Under the pieces are notes generated by a model. The model was not told the DNA's origin. It did not search any database and was given only the letters and a program-made list of their open reading frames with translations. From an uncultured Bacteroidales bacterium (lineage in GTDB: Bacteria; Bacteroidota; Bacteroidia; Bacteroidales; UBA932), in contig CAMQDS010000006.1 of assembly GCA_946999645.1 (NCBI GenBank), forward strand, positions 1 to 64,000: DNA of 64,000 bases, given 5' to 3'. Made by a program: the position numbers and the translations under genes. Positions 56,698-64,000 of this stretch are shown in pieces (the stretch's first letter is position 1; the number at the start of each line of letters is the position of its first letter).

Positions 56698-57408
56698 ATG
56701 TATGTTAATATGAGAGTTCCGGACATAATAATTGCCGTGGATGGCTATTCTTCAACAGGCAAAAGTACATTTGCCAAGCTCGTGGCAGAAAAGTTTTCTT
56801 TCCTTTATTTGGATTCCGGTGCATTGTATAGGGCTGTCACCTTATATTCAATGGAAAATGGATTAATAGGTGTAGATGGAGTTATAGACAATACTGGGCT
56901 TCAAAAATCAATAGAAGACTTAGATATAAGATTTGTCAATAAAGACGGTATTAATCTTACTTATATAGGTGAAAGGTGTGTGGAAAAGGAGATAAGAAGT
57001 TTGTCAGTATCAAATTTGGTAAGTCCTATTTCAGCAGTTCCGTTTGTAAGAACTTTTGTTGATAATAAGTTGCACGCTCTTTCTTCGGCTGGTCGAGTAG
57101 TAATGGATGGACGTGATATAGGTACTACTGTATTTCCTAAGGCACAATTGAAGATTTTTATGACAGCAAGGCCTGAAGTTAGGGCGAAACGGCGCTATGA
57201 TGAGATGGTTGCCAAGGGTGAAACCGTAAAATTTGAAGATGTGTTGGAAAATCTTAATAACAGAGATAAGATAGATTCTTCAAGAAAGACATCTCCTCTG
57301 TCACGTCCTTCAGATGCCTTTGTCTTAGATAATTCCGATATGACATTGAAAGAAGAATTAACTTGGATGCAAGGAGTTATTCAAGGAAAATTTGGTATTT
57401 TGGAATAA
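56698..57408 (+). CDS. cmk: Cytidylate kinase
   Basis: Cmk phosphorylates CMP and dCMP. The P-loop is VDGYSSTGKSTFAK, the substrate residues lie in YLDSGALYRAVTLY, and VMDGRDIGTTVFP and LKIFMTARPEVRAKRR are further conserved motifs. The length is 236 residues from ATG 56698; a second ATG at 56710 is possible. A TATTTTTG -7 box lies at 56664-56671. The gene is followed three bases later by ispH, an arrangement common in Bacteroidota. Confidence 0.95.
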   Translation: MYVNMRVPDIIIAVDGYSSTGKSTFAKLVAEKFSFLYLDSGALYRAVTLYSMENGLIGVDGVIDNTGLQKSIEDLDIRFVNKDGINLTYIGERCVEKEIRSLSVSNLVSPISAVPFVRTFVDNKLHALSSAGRVVMDGRDIGTTVFPKAQLKIFMTARPEVRAKRRYDEMVAKGETVKFEDVLENLNNRDKIDSSRKTSPLSRPSDAFVLDNSDMTLKEELTWMQGVIQGKFGILE

Positions 57409-57411
57409 TCT

Positions 57412-58338
57412 ATGGCTCTAAAAGTAGAAATAGATGGCAATTCCGGTTTCTGTGGGGGCGTAATCAGGGCAATAGGGCGCTCTGAAAAGTTCTTGAATAA
57501 AAACGAAGGGAAAGAGTTATACTCTTTAGGCTCAATTGTTCATAATGAAGCTGAACTTGAAAGATTGGCAAGTAAGGGGCTTGTCGCAATAGGAAAAGAT
57601 AGATTGTCTTCTTTGTCAGGTAGCGATGTCCTAATAAGGGCGCATGGAGAGCCTCCACAAACTTATAAACTTGCAGAGAAATATGGTATTAATCTCATTG
57701 ACTGTACCTGTCCTGTAGTTCTTCATATTCAAAAACAAATAAAACAAGCTTATGCGAGGCTGAAAAGTATGGGCGGAACTGGGCAGATAGTTATTTTTGG
57801 AAAGGTAGGTCATGCTGAGGTGCTGGGGCTTGTAGGTCAGGCAGATGGAGATGCTCTTGTCGTTGAAAATATTAAAATGTTTCGGGAGCTTCTTTCTGAA
57901 AAAAAGATAACTCTATCTGGACCTATAGAAATTTTTTCACAGACAACAAAAAATCCTGATGAATATGATTCAATATGTACAGAACTGCTAAATGCAATGT
58001 CGTTGTATAATCATATGACATGTAAGGAAATACAAGACAGTGGCATATTGATTATACACAACACTATATGTTCTCAAGTGGCATCTCGATATGAACAATT
58101 ATCTGACTTTGCCGCTTCTCACGATGTAATTGTTTTTGTCTCAGGGAAAGAAAGTTCCAACGGGAAAATATTGTATGAACTATGTGCAAAAATAAATCCT
58201 CGTTCTCATCAAATAGTATCTGAAGAAGAAATAGACAGCTCTTGGTTTCATGATAATGATTTAGTTGGAGTTTGCGGTGCGACATCTACCCCAAAATGGC
58301 TGCTCGAAGCCGTTGCTGGTAAAATAAGTAAGTGCTAA
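57412..58338 (+). CDS. ispH: 4-hydroxy-3-methylbut-2-enyl diphosphate reductase
   Basis: IspH carries out the last step of the MEP isoprenoid pathway, using a [4Fe-4S] cluster. The cluster cysteines are Cys14 (GFCGGV), Cys98 or Cys100 (IDCTCPVV) and Cys220 (NTICSQ), with His44, His78 and the GHAEVLG motif containing His134 and the proton-donor Glu136. At 308 residues it is slightly longer than the E. coli enzyme. The gene lies directly after cmk, and isoprenoid supply links to the MiaA dimethylallyl modification seen earlier in the window. Confidence 0.95.
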   Translation: MALKVEIDGNSGFCGGVIRAIGRSEKFLNKNEGKELYSLGSIVHNEAELERLASKGLVAIGKDRLSSLSGSDVLIRAHGEPPQTYKLAEKYGINLIDCTCPVVLHIQKQIKQAYARLKSMGGTGQIVIFGKVGHAEVLGLVGQADGDALVVENIKMFRELLSEKKITLSGPIEIFSQTTKNPDEYDSICTELLNAMSLYNHMTCKEIQDSGILIIHNTICSQVASRYEQLSDFAASHDVIVFVSGKESSNGKILYELCAKINPRSHQIVSEEEIDSSWFHDNDLVGVCGATSTPKWLLEAVAGKISKC

Positions 58339-58353
58339 ATTAAGTCTAAAAAC

Positions 58354-58393
58354 ATAAAATTTTGCGTTTTTCTTACTGATCAATATCTTTGCA
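58354..58393 (+). promoter_or_regulatory. Promoter copy 1 of a duplicated 40-base element
   Basis: TTTG at 58361-58364 and TATCTTTG at 58384-58391, 19 bases apart, form a consensus promoter. The 40-base stretch is identical to 59139-59178 except for two bases in the spacer. It would drive the small peptide and lipoprotein genes that follow. Confidence 0.8.
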
Positions 58394-58415
58394 AAGTAAT
58401 TTAAATTTAATCCAT

Positions 58416-58496
58416 ATGAAAAAGATTCAATTCTACTTAAACTATGGTCATACTTGTGGAGATGTGGATCTTATGATAATTCCGATGTACAACTAA
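58416..58496 (+). CDS. Candidate 26-residue peptide
   Basis: A short frame starting MKKIQFYLNYGHTC and ending in IIPMYN lies 25 bases after a consensus promoter and 13 bases before the lipoprotein gene. It has one Cys, Gly-His and Tyr residues and no signal peptide. It could be a leader or upstream peptide regulating the lipoprotein, or a secreted or modified peptide, but coding potential cannot be proven from one sequence of this length. Confidence 0.4.
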   Translation: MKKIQFYLNYGHTCGDVDLMIIPMYN

Positions 58497-58509
58497 CTGA
58501 AACATAATT

Positions 58510-59139
58510 ATGTTAAATAGAAGATTTTTAACTATTACTATAATTTATATCATTGCTCTTATTTCAATTATATCCTGTGGTAAGGATAGAGTTGAGCCTC
58601 CTATAAAAATTCATAATTATGTTGGAATATATTTATTAACTGACTTAGATTGGTCAGGAGTACCTCTTGATCTGGATGAGGATAATGTATTGAATAATAA
58701 TGTTTTGTATGAATTTATGGGACTGCCTAACTATCAACGGGCATATGCTGAGGTATATGAAAAGGATGGAGAATATATTTTTACATTTACCCTTCCTTAT
58801 CCTATATGGGATTATACTGAGCATTGTAATGATATGAAAAGTTTTATATTTACTAAGACTATTGATATATCAGAGGTAAATTACAAACATAAAAAAGGAA
58901 TAGATATTCAAACAAGCTATAAATGTCCGAAGAATTGGAACTCTGAAGATAAGTTTTTATTGGGGATAAAGGGAATAAGTCTTTATCTACCGAGAGAGAA
59001 CAAAAACGAATTTGAAATTATCGTCAGATGTATAATGCCATTGTATAGTGATAGTAAAGATGTTCCGAGGTTGGATCATCTTTGTTATCACTTCACTAAA
59101 ATTGAAGAAAAGAAGGCTTCTGAAACCGTCATAAATTGA
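58510..59139 (+). CDS. Lipoprotein of unknown function
   Basis: A 209-residue lipoprotein I do not recognise. The signal MLNRRFLTITIIYIIALISI ends at a lipobox ISC with Cys23. The remaining 186 residues look like a beta-rich surface domain with many Tyr and Trp residues and a Cys pair (Cys109 region and Cys136 region) that could form a disulfide. It is placed between two copies of the same promoter, downstream of a possible small peptide gene, and before efp, so it looks like a cassette recently added to the efp promoter region. Confidence 0.7.
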   Translation: MLNRRFLTITIIYIIALISIISCGKDRVEPPIKIHNYVGIYLLTDLDWSGVPLDLDEDNVLNNNVLYEFMGLPNYQRAYAEVYEKDGEYIFTFTLPYPIWDYTEHCNDMKSFIFTKTIDISEVNYKHKKGIDIQTSYKCPKNWNSEDKFLLGIKGISLYLPRENKNEFEIIVRCIMPLYSDSKDVPRLDHLCYHFTKIEEKKASETVIN

Positions 59140-59178
59140 TAAAATTTTGCGTTTTTCTTACTAATCAGTATCTTTGCA
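59139..59178 (+). promoter_or_regulatory. Promoter copy 2 of the duplicated element (efp promoter)
   Basis: TTTG at 59146-59149 and TATCTTTG at 59169-59176, 19 bases apart, are a consensus promoter. 38 of 40 bases match the copy at 58354-58393. The efp start follows after a leader of about 45 bases. Confidence 0.85.
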
Positions 59179-59227
59179 GACCATTATAAATTTCAGAATA
59201 AATTAAAATTCAAAATATTACCATAGT

Positions 59228-59794
59228 ATGGCAACAACAGCTGATTTTAAAAACGGACTTTATTTAAAATTTAATGAAAAGCCTTGTATGATAGTTTGGT
59301 TCCAGCATGTGAAACCAGGAAAGGGTCCTGCTTTTGTAAAAACCAAACTTCGCAATCTTGAAAATGGCAGAATTCTTGAGAATACATTTACCGCAGGAGC
59401 CAAAGTTGAAACAATAAGCGTAGAAAGAAGACCATATCAGTTCCTCTACAAGGATGAAGATGGGTTTAACTTTATGCATGAGGAAACTTATGAGCAGATA
59501 AATCTTCCTCACGATGTTGTAGAAAATGCAGATCTTATGAAAGAAGGTCAGCATGTGGAGATGATGTTTGTTACAGAACCAGAAGAAAGATGTCTTACAT
59601 GTGAACTTCCAACCTATGTTACATTGGAAGTTACTTATACAGAACCTGCTGTGAAAGGCAATACAGCATCTACGAGTGCCCTTAAAGAATGCACCTTGGA
59701 GACAGGAGCGAAAATAATGGTGCCACTCTTTATCAATCAGGGAGATGTAATAACAGTAAATACAACTGATCGTAGTTACGGACAACGCGTATAA
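59228..59794 (+). CDS. efp: Translation elongation factor P
   Basis: EF-P frees ribosomes stalled at consecutive prolines. The 188-residue, three-domain protein has Lys32 in PGKGPAFVKTK at the tip that contacts the peptidyl-transferase centre. This is a lysine-type EF-P; whether it is modified (for example by beta-lysylation or hydroxylation) cannot be told, and no modification genes lie nearby. The gene has its own consensus promoter and a good terminator. Confidence 0.97.
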   Translation: MATTADFKNGLYLKFNEKPCMIVWFQHVKPGKGPAFVKTKLRNLENGRILENTFTAGAKVETISVERRPYQFLYKDEDGFNFMHEETYEQINLPHDVVENADLMKEGQHVEMMFVTEPEERCLTCELPTYVTLEVTYTEPAVKGNTASTSALKECTLETGAKIMVPLFINQGDVITVNTTDRSYGQRV

Positions 59795-59823
59795 ATAAAT
59801 ATAACTTTATTGTATATAAAAGG

Positions 59824-59862
59824 AAAAAAGGCAGTCATTATCGCAACGACTGTCTTTTTTGC
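59824..59862. terminator. Bidirectional terminator between efp and DUF4783 gene
   Basis: AAAAAAGGCAGTC (59825-59837) and GACTGTCTTTTTT (59848-59860) pair across an 11-base loop with one G-T pair. Flanking A and T runs make it functional in both directions. Confidence 0.88.
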
Positions 59863-59920
59863 TATATTATTATTAACTAAACTAACCGTATATCAATAAT
59901 ACAAAGTGCGTGCCAAACTT

Positions 59921-60337
59921 TTAATGCTTCATTTTGTCTATCTTAAGTTGCTGAATTTTATAACTTTGCTTTTTGTAGTTTATAAAAATTGTAACTTCGA
60001 ATAATTCTCCTCCTGCACTTAATGAACCAATGGCATACTTCATATTATTGCGTCCAGCAGTGTGAGTTATATCAAATGTTCTCGGATTATACTCTTTGAA
60101 AAAAGATTTTAGTATTTGTTTTGCCTGCCCCTTACTGGAATCACTTGTTCGTGACATTATGGACACTTCAAGATTGTCGGAAAACCATGCTGAAAGTTTT
60201 TCGGCGTCTCCCTTTCGGATGTATTTGGATATTGGGATAAAAACATCATATAAATTGTTATTTGACAGACCATCAAGTCCTACAAATAACAAAACAAACG
60301 ATGTGGCAACTGCAATACGAAACCTCATTGTTTTCAT
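59921..60337 (-). CDS. DUF4783 secreted protein
   Basis: A 138-residue exported protein with an N-terminal signal (MKTMRFRIAVATSFVLLFVGLDGLS) and an SnoaL/NTF2-like small domain, recognised as DUF4783 from the ISKYIRKGDAEKLSAWFSDNLEVSI segment. A second ATG three codons later is possible. The family is common in Bacteroidota as a single copy, with no known function. It converges with efp across the terminator. Confidence 0.8.
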   Translation of the reverse strand: MKTMRFRIAVATSFVLLFVGLDGLSNNNLYDVFIPISKYIRKGDAEKLSAWFSDNLEVSIMSRTSDSSKGQAKQILKSFFKEYNPRTFDITHTAGRNNMKYAIGSLSAGGELFEVTIFINYKKQSYKIQQLKIDKMKH

Positions 60338-60432
60338 ACAAAATACTTGCTTTAATGTTGCAAATACCGAGCCACATTTATATATTTGCCCATAATGGGC
60401 TTAACTGTAATAGGTCTTTTAAACTGCTCTTT

Positions 60433-60906
60433 ATGAAGATTACTTTATTGACAATGGGTAAAACAGATGTGACCTGGGTTAGGCAGGGCTTGGAATTGTA
60501 TGTCACTCGTCTGAAACATTATATTCCATTCAGTATGATAGAATTGCCTGAATTGAAAAATGCAGGTTCTCTGACTAAGGAGCAAATAAAAGTTAAAGAA
60601 GGTCATCTTATTGCCGATATATTGAAGCCTTCAGATGAGGTAATTCTTCTTGATGAGAGGGGAAAAGAGTATTCATCAATGGAATTTGCACACTATATAG
60701 AAAATCGCTTAACATTATCTGGGAAAAATATGGTGTTTGTAATAGGTGGTGCTTATGGCTTTTCGAATGAAATTTATGAAAGAGCGGATTGTAAGATTTC
60801 TCTTTCCAAAATGACCTTTTCTCATCAAATGGTAAGAACTGTTTTTGCAGAGCAACTTTATAGAGCCTTTACTATAATAAAAGGGGAGCCTTATCATCAT
60901 GAATGA
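60433..60906 (+). CDS. rlmH: 23S rRNA pseudouridine-1915 N3-methyltransferase
   Basis: RlmH is a SPOUT methyltransferase that acts on pseudouridine 1915 of 23S rRNA in assembled ribosomes. The trefoil-knot motifs VIGGAYGFSNEIYERAD and SLSKMTFSHQMVRTVFAEQLYRA are intact, and the length is 157 residues from ATG 60433. An upstream in-frame start at 60262 would add 57 non-family residues that overlap the antisense gene, so I reject it. The end overlaps the sensor kinase start by eight bases. Confidence 0.95.
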   Translation: MKITLLTMGKTDVTWVRQGLELYVTRLKHYIPFSMIELPELKNAGSLTKEQIKVKEGHLIADILKPSDEVILLDERGKEYSSMEFAHYIENRLTLSGKNMVFVIGGAYGFSNEIYERADCKISLSKMTFSHQMVRTVFAEQLYRAFTIIKGEPYHHE

Positions 60907-63900
60907 TTTGAAAACAGAACGGATTAATTGGCTTAAACGTCACGTTTGGCTTATTTTTTTAATAATTGCCACTTTAATACTCTTATTTTCCATATTCATA
61001 AATAGAAAATCTGATTCTGCAGATTCGGTGGCTGTCAATGTTTCCCATGTAATATCGGGAAGAATGAAAATGCTTGACTCCTATATGTCTATAGTGGCGA
61101 GTGGGCAAGAATGGACAGAACTTGACGGTTTCCCCGACGATATGGTTATTTATCGATATGAAAATGACTCTCTTAAATCGTGGTATAATCAGTTTACTCT
61201 CGACAACGATGATATAAGCAGGAGAATGTATATACCGAGGTTTATGAGCCTTAGGTATAATGTCGTATCTCCTCTTTCAGAAGTAGATACTGTTGTAAAT
61301 TATATTAATATAGGACCTAAGTGGTATTTAGTAAAGGCTAAAAAAGTAGGATTTTATACTACTATAATTGGTGGGTTGGAAATTAAAAATATGATGTCTT
61401 CAAATTCTTATAATGGAGTAAATAGGCATCTTAAAGTATCTGACGGTTTTTCTCTTTATCCTATATCTTATAGCGGAGGGGCTCCTATATATGTTGCTAA
61501 CCGGCCTCTGATTAAGATTATTCAGGAAAATAATAGGATAGGTTCTATTTTGCCAAATCCTATATATATATGGATTTCTTTGTTTATAATCCTTGCAGCC
61601 CTATTGTATTTGCTTCGCTCATATCGGACTTTTCCGATGATGTGGACAGTTATGTTATTGAATACTATTATTATAGGGACTGTAATTATATTTGGAAAAA
61701 GTTTTCAGTCGGTATCACAGATATTTTCTCCAACTATATATGCACAAGGAGCCGTTTTGTATTCATTGGCTTCATTACTGCTTCTCAACTTGTGGATTGT
61801 TGTAATGATAACCTGCATATATCTGCTGCGAAAAAATATTATTTTGGCTTTTGAAAGTAAATTTCCTCATATTGGATTTAAACTATATGCTGGTGTTATA
61901 ATTTGCTCTATCATAGCCCTTGCCATATATATACACCTTACTTTGAAGGGTGTTATAATGAATTCCAATATTACACTTGAACTTTATCGTATTAGTGGAA
62001 TAACCCAATATACAGTTTATGTATATATTTCATATATGTCCCTTCTTATTATGCTGTTGGTTCTTATTGCTCTCCTAAAACCAGCGGTAAGGAAGTTTTA
62101 TGGGGTAAAATATGATGTATTGTCAAGAACTTGGAGGATAATATTTTCTATAATTAGTGCCTTGTATCTATTGGCGATGTCTTCAATAATAGGCTTTACT
62201 AAAGAAAAAAATAGAATTGATATATGGGCTAATCGTCTTGCTGTAGACAGAAATCTTGGTTTTGAGTTACGATTGAAGGGCATTGAAACTGCTATAGCCT
62301 CTGACCCTGTATTACCCTTGCTTATTTTCAAAAACAAGGATTATAGAGTTGTAATGAGGAGGATTAAAGAGAGTTATTTGAGTAAAATAAGTCAGGATTA
62401 TGAAACCACATTGCAAATATTTAGTGATTCCGATCCTGTGACTGAAACTATTAAGTATTACAGTGAACGTCTTAGAAACGGTATTGCAATATCTGATAGT
62501 TCACACTTTGTCTATTCTCGCTCGTCTAATGGAAGGGCTCAATATACAGGTATTTTTACATACTATAATCCTTCTTTAGGTGTAACTAGATTGATTTTGG
62601 GTATAGATTCCAGTATAGATATGGAAGGTGCCGGATACGCAGGAATAATAGGGGATGCCGGTAGCGGGTCTGTCGTAGTGCCTCGTAGATATTCATATTG
62701 TAAATACCTTTCAGGTAATCTAATAAGTTATGGGGGTGTTTATCCTTATTCTACTGTATTTTCTGGAAAATTTAAAGAGATAAGTGATGATTTAGGTAGC
62801 GGCAGTGTTATAATAGGGGATTATATCCATTTTGTAAACCGTGTTTCTAATAATGAAACAATTGTAATATCTGAAAGAAAAGTTGGGTTCGTAAAATATA
62901 TGGTATCAGGTTTCCTGATAGCCCTACTTGCATTTTTCTCAATAAGTATTCCTACTATAAAAAAAATTGGAAAAACTTTATTTGAAAAAAATTATTATAA
63001 GACAAGGATTAATACTGTATTGTATCTTTCCCTTTTTGCTACACTTATAGCCATGACATCTGTCAGTGTCTTATTTATTTATAGCAGAAATGAAAAAAAC
63101 ATGATGGAGATGATGACGGGTAAAATTAATACAATACAGTCTTTTATAGCGGCAAGAAGTAGTTATCTTTCATCATATCACGATTATGAAAAACCTGAAT
63201 TTAGCAGTCTTATTGAAAAAATAGGAGTTTATACAAAGTCGGATGTTTCATTGTATACTCCAGAGGGCAAGGTTTTCCGCTCTACATCTCCAGAAATATT
63301 TGAACGCCTATTGCTTGGCTCCAGACTTAATGAAGATGCTTATAAAGCTATAATGTATAGAAATAAGCGATATTTTATACATAAGGAAAAGTTTGCAGGA
63401 TACTCATATTATGCAATGTATGCTCCTGTAATAAATAATGAAGGTAAAAAATTAGCCATTATTTGTGCTCCATATACTGATTCTGGTTTGGATTTTAAGG
63501 AAGATGCTGTATTTCATGCTATTTTCATAATTACCGTATTCTTAATACTTGTAGTTGTTACACGAATTTTATCTTCTAAGGTAATAGAAAGAATGTTCAG
63601 ACCTTTGTTGGAAATGGGGGTTAAGATGAACCTTGCAAGAGAAAACGGGTTGGAATATATAATATATGAGAGGGATGATGAAATTACAAGTCTTGTAAGA
63701 TCATACAATCTGATGGTTCATGACCTATACGAAAGCAGCAAACAGGCGGCACAACTTGAACGCAATAAGGCGTGGAATGAAATGGCACGTCAGGTGGCTC
63801 ACGAAATTAAAAATCCGCTTACTCCTATAAAGTTGCAGATACAGCGTATAATAAGAATGAAACAGAAACATGCTCCTGATTGGGAGGCTAAGTTTGATAC

Positions 63901-64000
63901 TATTGTTCCTGTAATAATGAATAGTATTGACAGTTTGACGGATACTGCTAATGAATTTTCTACTTTTGCTAAATTATATAGTGAGCCTTCTGTACTCATT
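60899..64000 (+). CDS. NtrY-like sensor histidine kinase, 3' end cut by window
   Basis: At least 1034 codons of a large membrane kinase, open at the window end. One membrane segment near residues 16-34 is followed by an extracytoplasmic part, a block of about six membrane segments (about 222-440), a second extracytoplasmic domain (about 440-660), further membrane segments near 667-685, 705-728 and 872-892, a HAMP-like linker, and a histidine box with His968 in ARQVAHEIKNPLTPIKL, the NtrY-type sequence. The ATP-binding domain lies beyond the window. NtrY-like kinases usually pair with NtrC-like regulators, and one lies 4.3 kb away on the other strand. Confidence 0.92.
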   Translation, partial: MNDLKTERINWLKRHVWLIFLIIATLILLFSIFINRKSDSADSVAVNVSHVISGRMKMLDSYMSIVASGQEWTELDGFPDDMVIYRYENDSLKSWYNQFTLDNDDISRRMYIPRFMSLRYNVVSPLSEVDTVVNYINIGPKWYLVKAKKVGFYTTIIGGLEIKNMMSSNSYNGVNRHLKVSDGFSLYPISYSGGAPIYVANRPLIKIIQENNRIGSILPNPIYIWISLFIILAALLYLLRSYRTFPMMWTVMLLNTIIIGTVIIFGKSFQSVSQIFSPTIYAQGAVLYSLASLLLLNLWIVVMITCIYLLRKNIILAFESKFPHIGFKLYAGVIICSIIALAIYIHLTLKGVIMNSNITLELYRISGITQYTVYVYISYMSLLIMLLVLIALLKPAVRKFYGVKYDVLSRTWRIIFSIISALYLLAMSSIIGFTKEKNRIDIWANRLAVDRNLGFELRLKGIETAIASDPVLPLLIFKNKDYRVVMRRIKESYLSKISQDYETTLQIFSDSDPVTETIKYYSERLRNGIAISDSSHFVYSRSSNGRAQYTGIFTYYNPSLGVTRLILGIDSSIDMEGAGYAGIIGDAGSGSVVVPRRYSYCKYLSGNLISYGGVYPYSTVFSGKFKEISDDLGSGSVIIGDYIHFVNRVSNNETIVISERKVGFVKYMVSGFLIALLAFFSISIPTIKKIGKTLFEKNYYKTRINTVLYLSLFATLIAMTSVSVLFIYSRNEKNMMEMMTGKINTIQSFIAARSSYLSSYHDYEKPEFSSLIEKIGVYTKSDVSLYTPEGKVFRSTSPEIFERLLLGSRLNEDAYKAIMYRNKRYFIHKEKFAGYSYYAMYAPVINNEGKKLAIICAPYTDSGLDFKEDAVFHAIFIITVFLILVVVTRILSSKVIERMFRPLLEMGVKMNLARENGLEYIIYERDDEITSLVRSYNLMVHDLYESSKQAAQLERNKAWNEMARQVAHEIKNPLTPIKLQIQRIIRMKQKHAPDWEAKFDTIVPVIMNSIDSLTDTANEFSTFAKLYSEPSVLI

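Noticed and set aside
59264..59785. 173-residue open frame antisense to efp
   Set aside because: It is the complement of the well-supported efp coding sequence and has no promoter or family resemblance.
60262..60432. Upstream extension of rlmH
   Set aside because: It overlaps the antisense DUF4783 gene and adds 57 residues absent from the family.
61570..61854. Short plus-strand frame within the sensor kinase
   Set aside because: It is out of frame with the long kinase gene that continues to the window end.
1..64000. tRNA, rRNA, prophage or integrative element
   Set aside because: No tRNA-like cloverleaf, integrase, phage structural or conjugation gene was found in any intergenic region or frame.

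Overview
This 64 kb window is chromosomal DNA from a member of the phylum Bacteroidota, most likely order Bacteroidales. The evidence is AT-rich DNA, a SusC/SusD outer-membrane pair, many lipoproteins with short lipobox signals, a GH97 and a GH20 glycosidase, Bacteroidota-only families (DUF4843, PKD-like lipoprotein, DUF4783), and repeated promoters of the Bacteroidota type (TTTG, 18-20 bases, TAnnTTTG). I see no phage, insertion sequence, CRISPR array, tRNA or rRNA. Most of the window is dense housekeeping sequence. The genus cannot be told from the sequence alone.

Layout. 0-8.3 kb: rsgA and a MATE exporter, then a leftward operon uvrA - TGS nucleoside kinase - organophosphate-type transporter. 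8.4-12.4 kb: metallo-hydrolase, two tandem deoxynucleoside kinases and a long-chain acyl-CoA synthetase, closed by a terminator. 12.4-18.6 kb (leftward): small membrane protein, split ThrE-type exporter, LysR and AraC regulators, TonB-dependent receptor and calycin-like lipoprotein, probably a metal or small-molecule uptake locus. 18.7-18.9 kb: a gene-free stretch that looks like a small RNA gene. 18.9-23.5 kb: GH97 alpha-glucosidase divergent from a sugar transporter and ROK glucokinase. 23.5-27.4 kb (leftward): yigZ-like, pyrB, serC and a DUF1015 gene. 27.5-31.1 kb: PRiA4_ORF3-like protein and miaA, convergent with recQ.

31.4-39.7 kb is the main accessory locus: SusC, SusD, DUF4843, PKD-like lipoprotein and a lipoprotein built from two copies of an unfamiliar domain. 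No degradative enzyme is present, and three helically phased repeats lie upstream. 39.7-50 kb returns to core functions: FKBP isomerase, DUF308 membrane protein, dnaG, metG, murB, murA and a GH20 hexosaminidase. 50-56.6 kb: lptB and dnaX leftward, then an unrecognised secreted protein, M16 peptidase and O-methyltransferase, then a sigma-54-type response regulator that lacks a DNA-binding domain. 56.7-64 kb: cmk-ispH, a small-peptide/lipoprotein cassette lying between two nearly identical copies of a promoter, efp, a DUF4783 gene, rlmH and a very large NtrY-like sensor kinase cut by the window end.

The most interesting items are the promoter-duplication cassette before efp, the candidate small RNA at 18.8 kb, the enzyme-free SusCD locus with its phased operator-like repeats, the response regulator without a DNA-binding domain beside an NtrY-like kinase, and the tandem deoxynucleoside kinases with a conversion-like tract.
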